A stretch of DNA of 16,775 bases from Candidatus Zambryskibacteria bacterium RIFCSPLOWO2_01_FULL_47_14 (GTDB lineage: Bacteria > Patescibacteria > Paceibacteria > UBA9973 > Zambryskibacteraceae): NCBI GenBank assembly GCA_001824005.1, contig MHWG01000022.1, positions 25,512-42,286 on the forward strand, given 5' to 3'. The translations under genes and the position numbers were made by a program. Every line of letters starts with the position of its first letter. Positions within the stretch are counted from its first letter, which is position 1. Shown in pieces: positions 6,949-13,105 of this stretch. A model generated the notes under the pieces. That model searched no databases and was not told where the DNA came from. It saw nothing but the letters and a program-made list of their open reading frames with translations.

Positions 6949-8130
6949 ATGAAGAGACTCGGACTCGTTTCGTTCGTCCTGATCCTGGTGGCGATCTTCA
7001 CGATCGCTCCCATGATCACCAATGCGCAGGCGCCCACTGGCACCTACACCGTCCAGCCCGGCGACACCGGCTGGGAGCTCTCTCGTCAGTACTATGACGA
7101 CGCGGCGATGTGGAAACTCATCGTCGAGCTCAACCCGAAGTTGAAGGAGCCTGGCCGAGTCTTCGAGAAGGATGGCAAGATCATTCTTCTCTTGAAACCC
7201 GGCGAAGAGCTATTCGGCTTCAACCGGCTCAAGGTGCGGTTCGATGTCGAGACGCCCAAGGCGATCCCGATCAACGAACTCGTGAAGCCGGCACCGGCGA
7301 CGCCCGCGCAAGCGGAGGTGAAGAGCCTCGGTTGGCTGAAGTGGGTGCTGACAGCACTACTTCTTGCCATAATCTCAATCTGCGGATGGGCCGCTTGGGC
7401 AATCAGGCGTGCCCGTCGCGATTACGAACGAGGCCAGCAGGAGCAAGAGCGGGAACTGCGACAAGACCCGATCACATCGGGCACACCGTACGTTCCGGGC
7501 GGGATTCCGGCGAGCGAGCCGCAGCGGCTGACGAACTTCTTCGATCAGCAGGCGGCGGCGCGCTACGCAGCGAGGAATCCGCACGTGGACCGCGCGCTCA
7601 TCCGAGCAACGAGGGTCGGACCGATCGAATCGGGCACCATCGTCGGCGAAGGTGAGGTTGGGTATCTGGGAGGCGAATTCCGTCCGCGTCGCATCGAGCA
7701 ACCGCTCGCGGCGTACCGGGCGAGATATCGCTTCCAGGACGGGACCGAAGAAGACCTCATCACGCTCATGGCGTGCATGAATCCGGTCAACTTCGGCGGC
7801 GACACCTACCGCGGCTTTACGTTCACGACGGGCGCGGCAGCCGTGCCGACGCCCGAACCGGAGCGTCCGGCTCCCCAGCCGGCCCCGCACCCGGCGATCG
7901 CAGTCCGCGCCACCGTGGCGGCTGCCCAGCGTGAAGGTCGCAACACAATCACGTTCGGGACCGACGTCATGGAATTTCCGAACGGCTATCATGTGGTGGT
8001 CGATCGGGAAACCGGCGAGATCTCACTCAATGCGAACGCGTTCGAGATGAAGATCGCGCCGCGGCGTACGCGACGCGTGAAGGCGGGAGAAACCTGCCAG
8101 CGCGCGACCGGCACAAGCGGCGACGAATAA
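6949..8130 (+). CDS. LysM-domain membrane protein with an unassigned C-terminal region
   Basis: A 393-residue protein. It has a signal peptide (1-28, MITNAQA) and a LysM peptidoglycan-binding domain at about 33-83 (YTVQPGDTGWELSRQYY, ELNP). A linker and an alanine/proline stretch follow, then a transmembrane helix at 129-151 with RRARR behind it. About 240 residues come after the helix and should be cytoplasmic. Within them 220-290 form a distinct block (RVGPIESGTIVGEGEVGYLG, YRARYRFQDGTEEDLITLMACMNP), then a proline-rich linker and a small terminal part. LysM outside and an unknown domain inside suggest a link between the cell wall and the cytoplasm. The ATG at 6949 follows AAAGGA by 6 nt, one of only two clear Shine-Dalgarno sites in the window. 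Codon choice looks more GCG/CGC-rich than in the flanks. Confidence 0.82.
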   Translation: MKRLGLVSFVLILVAIFTIAPMITNAQAPTGTYTVQPGDTGWELSRQYYDDAAMWKLIVELNPKLKEPGRVFEKDGKIILLLKPGEELFGFNRLKVRFDVETPKAIPINELVKPAPATPAQAEVKSLGWLKWVLTALLLAIISICGWAAWAIRRARRDYERGQQEQERELRQDPITSGTPYVPGGIPASEPQRLTNFFDQQAAARYAARNPHVDRALIRATRVGPIESGTIVGEGEVGYLGGEFRPRRIEQPLAAYRARYRFQDGTEEDLITLMACMNPVNFGGDTYRGFTFTTGAAAVPTPEPERPAPQPAPHPAIAVRATVAAAQREGRNTITFGTDVMEFPNGYHVVVDRETGEISLNANAFEMKIAPRRTRRVKAGETCQRATGTSGDE

Positions 8131-8133
8131 TCG

Positions 8134-8194
8134 CCACCGCGCCCGGCGGCATCCGGGAACAACCAGGGCCCCGACTTCGGTCGGGGCCCTTTTA
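8134..8194 (+). terminator. Two-hairpin 3' module with intrinsic terminator, cassette 1
   Basis: Hairpin one is CCCGG (8142-8146), loop CGGCAT, CCGGG (8153-8157). Seven nt later an 11-bp perfect stem AGGGCCCCGAC (8165-8175) with a TTCG loop pairs with 8180-8190 and runs into TTTTACATTTT, a strong intrinsic terminator. The whole block, starting CCACCG, is repeated with small changes at 8685-8743 after the next gene. Confidence 0.92.
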
Positions 8195-8216
8195 CATTTT
8201 CAAATCGTCGTCGTGC

Positions 8217-8245
8217 TTGACAAAAATTATGAAGTATGCTGGGAT
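8217..8245 (+). promoter_or_regulatory. Sigma-70-type promoter of cassette 2
   Basis: TTGACA (8217-8222), a 17-bp spacer, TGGGAT (8240-8245) with a TG extension (TGcTGGGAT). It starts only 22-27 bp after the cassette 1 terminator. The leader (about 8252-8291) has a hairpin AGCAC (8256-8260) with GTGCT (8266-8270), then AGGAG (8280-8284) 7 nt before the ATG. Layout matches the cassette 1 promoter. Confidence 0.8.
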
Positions 8246-8291
8246 AGCAAGTGGAAGCACATTTCGTGCTCACGTTTTTAGGAGACACAGT

Positions 8292-8669
8292 ATGAAGAGC
8301 TTGCTCTCGTTTGTTGTCATCGCTGTTGTTCTCGCCACCGCCGCGTGCTGCGGATACTACTCAACCCGCGTCAATCTCGACGGATACAGCGACAAGTTGC
8401 TGGTCTACACGATCTACCGATACGACGTGACAAGGGGTGGGAAGATAGTCACCGGTAACATTCAGTGGAAGGCCGTCATGAATCCGAATCCGGACAAGGA
8501 TGAGTGCAACGCCAGCACAGTATCGTTCAGCCTTGCGCGCGCGTGCGGCATGAGTATCACAAATGGCAGCGCAGCAAACATCGAGGAGGCGAAGCGAATC
8601 ATCCTCGAGCACTTCGAACAGTTCAAGGCGAACAACGCGCTCATGAAGCGCCCCAAGACCGCGTCGTAG
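8292..8669 (+). CDS. Small secreted or lipoprotein-like protein of unknown function
   Basis: A 125-residue protein. A hydrophobic signal (MKSLLSFVVIAVVLATAAC, then C) ends in a cysteine pair at 19-20. TAAC is a loose lipobox, so either lipidation at Cys19 or ordinary cleavage is possible. The mature part begins YYSTRVNLDGYSDKLLVYTIYRYD, probably beta-rich, and has two further cysteines (about 68 and 82) that could form a disulfide. A helical charged tail follows (IEEAKRIILEHFEQF). No family recognised. The frame extends back to 8217, but that codon is inside the -35 box; ATG 8292 follows AGGAG by 7 nt and is the clear start. It shares its opening ATGAAGAG and its 3' module with the preceding cassette. 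Confidence 0.78.
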   Translation: MKSLLSFVVIAVVLATAACCGYYSTRVNLDGYSDKLLVYTIYRYDVTRGGKIVTGNIQWKAVMNPNPDKDECNASTVSFSLARACGMSITNGSAANIEEAKRIILEHFEQFKANNALMKRPKTAS

Positions 8670-8684
8670 TCGTTCTCTTCAGTT

Positions 8685-8743
8685 CCACCGACACCCGGCG
8701 GTTACCGGGAAACTAACAGCCCCGACCTTGCGTCGGGGCTTTA
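8685..8743 (+). terminator. Two-hairpin 3' module with intrinsic terminator, cassette 2
   Basis: Hairpin one is CCCGG (8694-8698), loop CGGTTA, CCGGG (8705-8709). Eight nt later a 9-bp stem AGCCCCGAC (8718-8726) pairs with GTCGGGGCT (8732-8740) around CTTGC, then TTTAACTTTG follows. It is a diverged copy of 8134-8194, with the same order, spacing and CCACCG leader. Confidence 0.9.
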
Positions 8744-8877
8744 ACTTTGTTAAATTACCTTGGTTCTTTATTAGTCCCGTTTCTGTTATCCCTCGTCGCC
8801 ACGCCGAAGCTTTATGCGGAGGCAGGCTGGGTCTGGCAACCATTCTTAACCCCGAGGACCGGAAACGGCATTCTCAA

Positions 8878-10104
8878 ATGGGATTATTTACGCGAAGAAA
8901 AAAGACAGAAGATAAGGTTGAAGTTGGCGCCGAACAGGCACGTTCAGCGGCAGCGCAACGAGTATCGGAAAACGTCGAACGAAGTGCGGAAAAGACGCAA
9001 GCAGTGCCTCGCAAGACTATACGCGCCGCCCAAACAAATAACGAATCTCAGGAATTTTTGGAAAAAATTCCGAACCCTCCCCAAGTCGACGACCTCGTCG
9101 AGGGTCCGGTTATTTCTATTGACAAAGGCGCGGTCTATGTGGACCTGCCGCCTTTCGGTACTGGCATTATCTACGGGCGCGAATTCATGAACGCCCGCGA
9201 CATCATCAGGAAGATCAATGTCGGCGACATCGTCGCGGGCAAAGTGGTGGGCATCGGCGGCAAGGAGGGCTATATCGAAATTTCTCTTAAGGAAGCGCGC
9301 CAGGCCATCATCTGGAACGAAGCCGAAGAAGCAATTCGCGAGAAGCGCGTCTTAGAGCTCCCTATCACCGATGCCAACAAGGGCGGACTCATCATCAACT
9401 GGCAGGGCATTACTGGATTCCTGCCGGCCTCCCAGCTTAAGCCCGAGCATTATCCGAGAATCTCCGACGGCGACAAAGACAAGATCCTCGACGAACTGAG
9501 GAAGCTTGTGGGCGAGAAGCTCTCCGTCCAGATCATCGGCGTCAATCCGAAGGAAGGCAAGCTCATCTTCTCCGAGAAATCTCCGGAAACGAAGGATAAG
9601 GAGGATATTGTCTCGAGATACGTTTTAGGCGACGAGCTTACCGGCGAAGTTACGGGCCTCGTAGATTTTGGCATTTTTGTCAAAATTGAAGATGGCCTGG
9701 AAGGGCTTGTCCATATCTCGGAAATCGACTGGGGTCTGGTGGAGAATCCGAAAGCCATGTTTAAAATTGGAGAAAAGGTGCGGGTAAAAGTGATTGAGAT
9801 CAAGGACGGCAAGATTTCCCTCTCCATCAAGGCATTGAAGGAGAATCCGTGGAAGGATGCCGCCAAGGCCTACAAGAAGGACGACGTGGTCGAAGGAGTC
9901 ATCATCAAATACAACAAGCACGGCGCGCTGGCCTCTATCGAGGAAGGCGTTGCAGGCCTGATCCACGTCTCGGAATTCGGCGGGCAGGAAGAGAAGCTCC
10001 GCTCGACTCTCGAAATGGGCAAGGTGTACAGCTTCAAGATCACTCTCTTCGACCCCAGGGAACAAAAAATGGCTTTGTCGTTTGTTGAAAACAAACGAAA
10101 TTAA
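8878..10104 (+). CDS. rpsA: Ribosomal protein S1 homologue with four S1 domains
   Basis: A 408-residue protein. A charged, low-complexity N-terminus (1-65) is followed by four S1 RNA-binding domains at about 71-138, 157-235, 251-319 and 336-404. Domain 3 has the classic GLVDFGIFVKIEDGLEGLVHISEI core and is the best conserved; domain 2 is the most divergent. S1 helps mRNA bind the 30S subunit; E. coli S1 has six domains, and four-domain forms occur in other bacteria. The reading frame opens at TTG 8728 inside the terminator of the previous gene, so ATG 8878 (MGLFTRRKK) is chosen. No Shine-Dalgarno is visible. The 8744-8877 gap shows no gene; it holds CGCCGAAGCTTTATGCGGAGG, which may be a worn intergenic repeat. 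The TAA stop lies inside the terminal repeat of the next element. Confidence 0.88.
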   Translation: MGLFTRRKKTEDKVEVGAEQARSAAAQRVSENVERSAEKTQAVPRKTIRAAQTNNESQEFLEKIPNPPQVDDLVEGPVISIDKGAVYVDLPPFGTGIIYGREFMNARDIIRKINVGDIVAGKVVGIGGKEGYIEISLKEARQAIIWNEAEEAIREKRVLELPITDANKGGLIINWQGITGFLPASQLKPEHYPRISDGDKDKILDELRKLVGEKLSVQIIGVNPKEGKLIFSEKSPETKDKEDIVSRYVLGDELTGEVTGLVDFGIFVKIEDGLEGLVHISEIDWGLVENPKAMFKIGEKVRVKVIEIKDGKISLSIKALKENPWKDAAKAYKKDDVVEGVIIKYNKHGALASIEEGVAGLIHVSEFGGQEEKLRSTLEMGKVYSFKITLFDPREQKMALSFVENKRN

Positions 10105-10554
10105 CCTAATTTCTAATTGCTCTAATTATTCTAAATAAATCCCAATATCCAAATCATTTCACTTTCTTGTAGATAGTATTGAAAATTAAGTTAAGCTCTT
10201 TGGCTTCGGTCCACAATATTCTGGCTTCATCTTTCTTTTCCGGAACAGCCACGGCAGACATTCGCAGGAAGTGCTTGCTTTCTCTGGACTCTTTCTTGCA
10301 AATGCCGACTTTATGCTTGAAGTCTTTCCCGCTTTCAGCATCATCAGCTTCGCAGTAGTTAGCACCAACGCTTGTGCCGCATTTTACTAACTGGTTGATT
10401 ATCGGCCTGGTAATATCATTAAGTGGCAATGATCTGCAGAAATTAATTATCTCTTCCCCAAACTTAGCGGTTCTTTCTTCTAGATCGTATTTAGGATTTG
10501 GAGCTTGAGACATTATTTAGGTTAATTAGGTTAATTAGAATAATTAGGTTAATT
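10099..10554. mobile_element. Repeat-bounded element carrying a four-helix-bundle gene
   Basis: The ends are perfect 13-bp inverted repeats: AATTAACCTAATT at 10099-10111 and its complement at 10542-10554. Inside each end are further nonamers (CTAATTGCT, CTAATTATT; TTAATTAGG, AATTAGAAT), giving imperfect arms of about 40 bp. Between them lies a single gene (10154-10513). The outer arms share identical stretches with 6105-6202, which lacks a gene. No transposase is encoded. The stop codons of both convergent neighbours, rpsA and pth, lie inside the 13-bp ends. Interpretation as a mobile or formerly mobile unit is inference; it could also be a structured intergenic RNA with a gene in its loop. 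Confidence 0.55.
10154..10513 (-). CDS. Four-helix-bundle protein of the 23S rRNA intervening-sequence (S23) family
   Basis: A 119-residue protein with family landmarks in order: YDLEERTAKFGEEIINFCRSL (helix 1), then ITRPIINQLVKCGTSVGANYCEA (about 35-56, the signature between helices 1 and 2). DFKHKVGICKKESRESKHFL (helix 3) and a last helix ELNLIFNTIYKKV follow. Founding members are encoded inside intervening sequences of 23S rRNA genes; relatives include the accessory variability determinant of diversity-generating retroelements, which binds nucleic acid. Here it is not in an rRNA gene but in the interior of a repeat-bounded element between rpsA and pth. The ATG at 10513 adjoins the right arm, with no Shine-Dalgarno. 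The biochemical role is not known; a basic surface for RNA or DNA binding is inferred from relatives. Confidence 0.85.
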   Translation of the reverse strand: MSQAPNPKYDLEERTAKFGEEIINFCRSLPLNDITRPIINQLVKCGTSVGANYCEADDAESGKDFKHKVGICKKESRESKHFLRMSAVAVPEKKDEARILWTEAKELNLIFNTIYKKVK

Positions 10555-11043
10555 TGCTACATTAAACTCCGTCATGGCTGGTTGGAGACCTTCTTCAATA
10601 ATGGTTTCGACTGCAGTTACGACACCTTTGAAAACTTTTTTCAGTTTCTCCATTTCTAATTTCGAGAAATTGCCGAGAATATGCTTCTCGACATCCGATT
10701 TCTTGCCGATGCCGATGCGGATCCTTATGAACTCGCGGGTTTTGAGAGCACGGATGATAGATTCGAGCCCTTTGTGTCCACCCGAACCGCGATTGTAAGA
10801 AATTCTCATGGTCCCGAGCGGCAAATCGAGATCGTCGTAGATGACAATCAGTTTCTCCGCCGCCCTTTTACTCTTCACCACCTTCGCTACTGCACTACCA
10901 GTCTTGTTCATGAATGTGTCGGGAACGAAAACCTTTATCCCGCTGACTTTGTCGCGGACATTGTCAGCGGCCATGCGGCCGGTATTGTGCCGCGTCTTCG
11001 CATATTCCGCGCTCGGATTGCCTAAACCTACAACGATATACAT
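10549..11043 (-). CDS. pth: Peptidyl-tRNA hydrolase, shortened
   Basis: A 164-residue Pth (E. coli has 194). It frees tRNA from peptidyl-tRNAs that drop off ribosomes. Active-site features: Asn9 in GLGNP, catalytic His19 in TRHNTG, Asn46 in TFMNKTG, Asp70 in YDDLDLP. About 25 residues between the first helix and TFMN are missing compared with E. coli, and the usual GGHNG reads GGHKG (Lys91 replaces Asn114 of E. coli), a contact for the tRNA-peptide bond. The protein should still be active given the intact His/Asp pair. The stop codon lies in the terminal repeat of the 10099-10554 element. A -10-like CACAAT ends 7 nt before the ATG, so the mRNA is probably leaderless. Confidence 0.93.
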   Translation of the reverse strand: MYIVVGLGNPSAEYAKTRHNTGRMAADNVRDKVSGIKVFVPDTFMNKTGSAVAKVVKSKRAAEKLIVIYDDLDLPLGTMRISYNRGSGGHKGLESIIRALKTREFIRIRIGIGKKSDVEKHILGNFSKLEMEKLKKVFKGVVTAVETIIEEGLQPAMTEFNVAN

Positions 11044-11049
11044 ATTGCT

Positions 11050-11079
11050 ATTGTGTCAAATAAACTTAAGTAATACAAT
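11050..11079. promoter_or_regulatory. Overlapping divergent promoters for pth and lepB
   Basis: On the plus strand TTGTGT (11051-11056), 17 bp, TACAAT (11074-11079) points to lepB with a leader of about 6 nt. On the minus strand TTGTAT (11078-11073), 17 bp, CACAAT (11055-11050) points to pth with the start at its ATG. The -35 of each overlaps the -10 of the other, so the two polymerase sites are mutually exclusive. Confidence 0.5.
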
Positions 11080-11091
11080 CTCTCACAAGAA

Positions 11092-11658
11092 ATGCCTCCA
11101 GAGAACTCACAACCAACGACTAACGACCGACAACAGAGTTTCTGGAAAGAATTTTTCAAACTCGTTTTCCTCTCTGTCATCATCGTTATCCCCTTCCGGC
11201 TCTACATCGCCCAACCATTTGTCGTGGATGGCCTCTCGATGTATCCAACCTTCGACAACGATGATTATCTTATTATCGACGAGATCTCATTCCGCTTCCG
11301 CGGGCCGGAGAGAGGCGAGGTGCTTGTTTTCAAATATCCGAACGATCCGAAAAAGTATTTCATCAAGCGGCTCATCGGCCTGCCGAATGAAACCGTGAAG
11401 ATTAGAGACGGCGAGGTCACGATCGTGAATGCCGAATACCCCGAAGGTCTCCGCCTCTCCGAGCCGTATGTACGCCTGCCCAAGCATGAGAATCTGACGA
11501 CAATCCTCGAGGAAGACGATTACTTCGTCATGGGCGACAATCGCGCATCGAGCGCTGATTCGCGCATCTGGGGAGCTCTGCCGGCAACAAATATCGTTGG
11601 TCGACCCGTCTTCCGGCTTTACCCGCCTGATTTATTCCCTGGTAATTACGACGAGTAA
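11092..11658 (+). CDS. lepB: Signal peptidase I
   Basis: A 188-residue type I signal peptidase; it cleaves signal peptides from exported proteins, such as those of the pilin-like array in this window. One N-terminal transmembrane helix (about 21-38) anchors it. The catalytic serine is Ser49 in GLSMYPT and the general base is Lys92 in KYFIKRLIGLP. The box E motif GDNRASSADSRIWG is at 148-161. The size and one-helix topology match Gram-positive and Patescibacterial enzymes rather than E. coli LepB. The start ATG 11092 is 13 nt after a TACAAT -10, so the leader is very short, with no Shine-Dalgarno. The stop overlaps the next start (TAATG), indicating translational coupling. Confidence 0.95.
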   Translation: MPPENSQPTTNDRQQSFWKEFFKLVFLSVIIVIPFRLYIAQPFVVDGLSMYPTFDNDDYLIIDEISFRFRGPERGEVLVFKYPNDPKKYFIKRLIGLPNETVKIRDGEVTIVNAEYPEGLRLSEPYVRLPKHENLTTILEEDDYFVMGDNRASSADSRIWGALPATNIVGRPVFRLYPPDLFPGNYDE

Positions 11659-12800
11659 TGCTTAAAGAAGCTCAAAAACCGGTTTGGAACATTCACGAAT
11701 TCGACAAGCCGATCTTGACCGCGACTTATTTCGGCTTCATGCCCGTGGCGGCGCCCAAAATCTGCGAAGCGGATCTTGAGGCTACGGCGCACTGCCTGAA
11801 ACATCCACATTTCGACGCTGCCGAGAAGGCCGCTCTCATCCGCTATTACGCGGGGGAGAACCTAGCTTCCCTTCCCCACCCGCTCTCCCTCATATACAAG
11901 AAGAGAGGCCAGCGCGAACCAGAATATTCTCTCCATTTCATCGGCGCGCCGGGAGGCATCGCCGAGGCTGCACTCATCCGCGCCGCGCTCTCAATACTTA
12001 CGGAAGAGGGACACAAAAATCTGCGCGTGGACATCAACTCCATCGGTGACAAAGATTCCGTCTTACTCTACGAGCGCGAACTCGCCGCTTATGTGAGGAA
12101 ATTTGGCGGCTCACTTAATCCAGCACTCAAGGAGAGTTTAAAAGAAGATGTCTGGAATCTCTTCCGACGTGAAGAGGAAGAGGCAATTCAGTTCCGTTCT
12201 GGAGCGCCAACCTCGCTTGCCTTCCTCTCGACGCAAAGCCGACTCCATTTCAAAGAAGTGCTCGAATACTTGGAATCAATGAGAGTCGACTTCCGCCTGG
12301 CGCCCGAGCTCGTGGGGGAGAAGCACCATTCTTCACATGCTATCTTCGCCGTGAGATCTATCGGGCACGAGGAGGAATACACTCTCGCCGTCGGCTACCG
12401 ATATTCGCGCCTGACCCGGCGTCTGGGGTTGAGGAAAGAGATACCCATGGCCGGAGTGACCATCTTCTCCGCTGTGAAAAATGCCGCCAAAAAAGTTTAC
12501 AAACAATTGCCGAAGCCGAAGTTCTACCTCGTCCAGCTCGGCCGCGAAGCCAAGATGAGAACGCTCTCGCTCATAGAAAGTTTGCGCGCCAACCGGATCC
12601 CCGTACACCACTTCCTCGGCAAAGACAAACTCGCTGTCCAACTCGCAAACGCCGAAGCCTTAAATGTCTCGCATCTTATAATCATCGGGCATAAAGAGGC
12701 TCTCGACGGCACCGCCACAATTAGAAACATAGAAACCCGCGCCCAGGACACCATCCTACTTGAATTGCTCCCTGAATATTTAAAGAAGATTTCTCTATAA
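11658..12800 (+). CDS. Degenerate histidyl-tRNA-synthetase-like protein
   Basis: A 380-residue protein. Residues about 290-380 are a class II aminoacyl-tRNA synthetase anticodon-binding domain of His/Gly/Thr/Pro type (FYLVQLGREAKMRTLSLIES, then LGKDKLAVQLANAEALNVSH and TATIRN). The N-terminal 280 residues follow the HisRS core in outline: VDINSIGDKDS matches the NSLG segment and GYRYSRLTRRLG matches GGRYDGL. The catalytic signatures are not kept: the LVRGLDYY histidine loop is replaced by LVGEKHHSSHAIF, and motif 2 arginines are not evident. So it is unlikely to charge tRNA-His; a tRNA-binding or regulatory role (compare HisZ or GCN2 relatives) is possible. It is coupled to lepB by a TAATG overlap. 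A similar anticodon-domain orphan is often seen in Parcubacteria. Confidence 0.7.
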   Translation: MLKEAQKPVWNIHEFDKPILTATYFGFMPVAAPKICEADLEATAHCLKHPHFDAAEKAALIRYYAGENLASLPHPLSLIYKKRGQREPEYSLHFIGAPGGIAEAALIRAALSILTEEGHKNLRVDINSIGDKDSVLLYERELAAYVRKFGGSLNPALKESLKEDVWNLFRREEEEAIQFRSGAPTSLAFLSTQSRLHFKEVLEYLESMRVDFRLAPELVGEKHHSSHAIFAVRSIGHEEEYTLAVGYRYSRLTRRLGLRKEIPMAGVTIFSAVKNAAKKVYKQLPKPKFYLVQLGREAKMRTLSLIESLRANRIPVHHFLGKDKLAVQLANAEALNVSHLIIIGHKEALDGTATIRNIETRAQDTILLELLPEYLKKISL

Positions 12801-12801
12801 T

Positions 12802-12830
12802 TAGACATTTTCCTAGCCTTGTGTTAAATT
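12802..12830 (+). promoter_or_regulatory. Promoter of rpsU
   Basis: TAGACA (12802-12807), 17-bp spacer, TAAATT (12825-12830) with TG extension (TGtTAAATT). Transcription is predicted to start near 12837, two nt before the ATG at 12839, so rpsU would be nearly leaderless. Confidence 0.55.
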
Positions 12831-12838
12831 GTCCGCCT

Positions 12839-13099
12839 ATGCAAGCCATGGTCAATATAGAGGTCGAGAAGGGACCGAACGAGAATAATCTCGGCGTGCT
12901 TCGCCGCTTCACCAAACGTGTTCAGGCAGCCGGCATCCTCCCTCGCGTTCGAAGCAAGCGCTATTCCGAGCGCGAGAAGTCTGAAAACGTTCGTCGCGCC
13001 AAGACGCTTGAATTTTTGAAGAAGAAGGAAGCAACCGCCGAATTGATAAAACAGGGCAAAATGACCGAGGTGACGAAGTTTACCCGCCGAAGACGCTAG
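12839..13099 (+). CDS. rpsU: Small ribosomal subunit protein S21
   Basis: An 86-residue basic protein from ATG 12839. The core reads VNIEVEKGPNENNLGVLRRF, then TKRVQAAGILPRVRSKRYSE, matching the S21 pattern of a short N-terminal strand and an LRRF helix, then a long basic helical tail (RRAKTLEFLKKKEATAELIK, TRRRR). S21 sits near the 3' end of 16S rRNA, close to the anti-Shine-Dalgarno. The frame also holds ATG 12848 and an upstream GTG 12821. GTG lies inside the -10 region and is rejected. ATG 12839 fits the predicted transcription start; ATG 12848 (MVNIEV) fits family N-termini equally well. The stop is TAG. Confidence 0.88.
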   Translation: MQAMVNIEVEKGPNENNLGVLRRFTKRVQAAGILPRVRSKRYSEREKSENVRRAKTLEFLKKKEATAELIKQGKMTEVTKFTRRRR

Positions 13100-13105
13100 G
13101 CTTCG

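Noticed and set aside
7375..7992. Long open frame on the minus strand opposite the LysM gene
   Set aside because: It is antisense to a gene with clear domains, promoter and Shine-Dalgarno; the frame is open because of the GC-rich codon pattern, and its product is arginine-rich without recognisable motifs.
8217..8291. Upstream extension of the small lipoprotein-like gene to TTG 8217
   Set aside because: TTG is part of the -35 box TTGACA, and a strong Shine-Dalgarno precedes ATG 8292.
8728..8877. Upstream extension of the S1 gene to TTG 8728
   Set aside because: That codon lies in the loop of the preceding terminator and the extension has no S1-like sequence; ATG 8878 is the first plausible start.
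8741..8877. Possible RNA gene or riboswitch before rpsA
   Set aside because: I see no cloverleaf, long stem or known aptamer core; only a possible worn repeat around 8800-8830.
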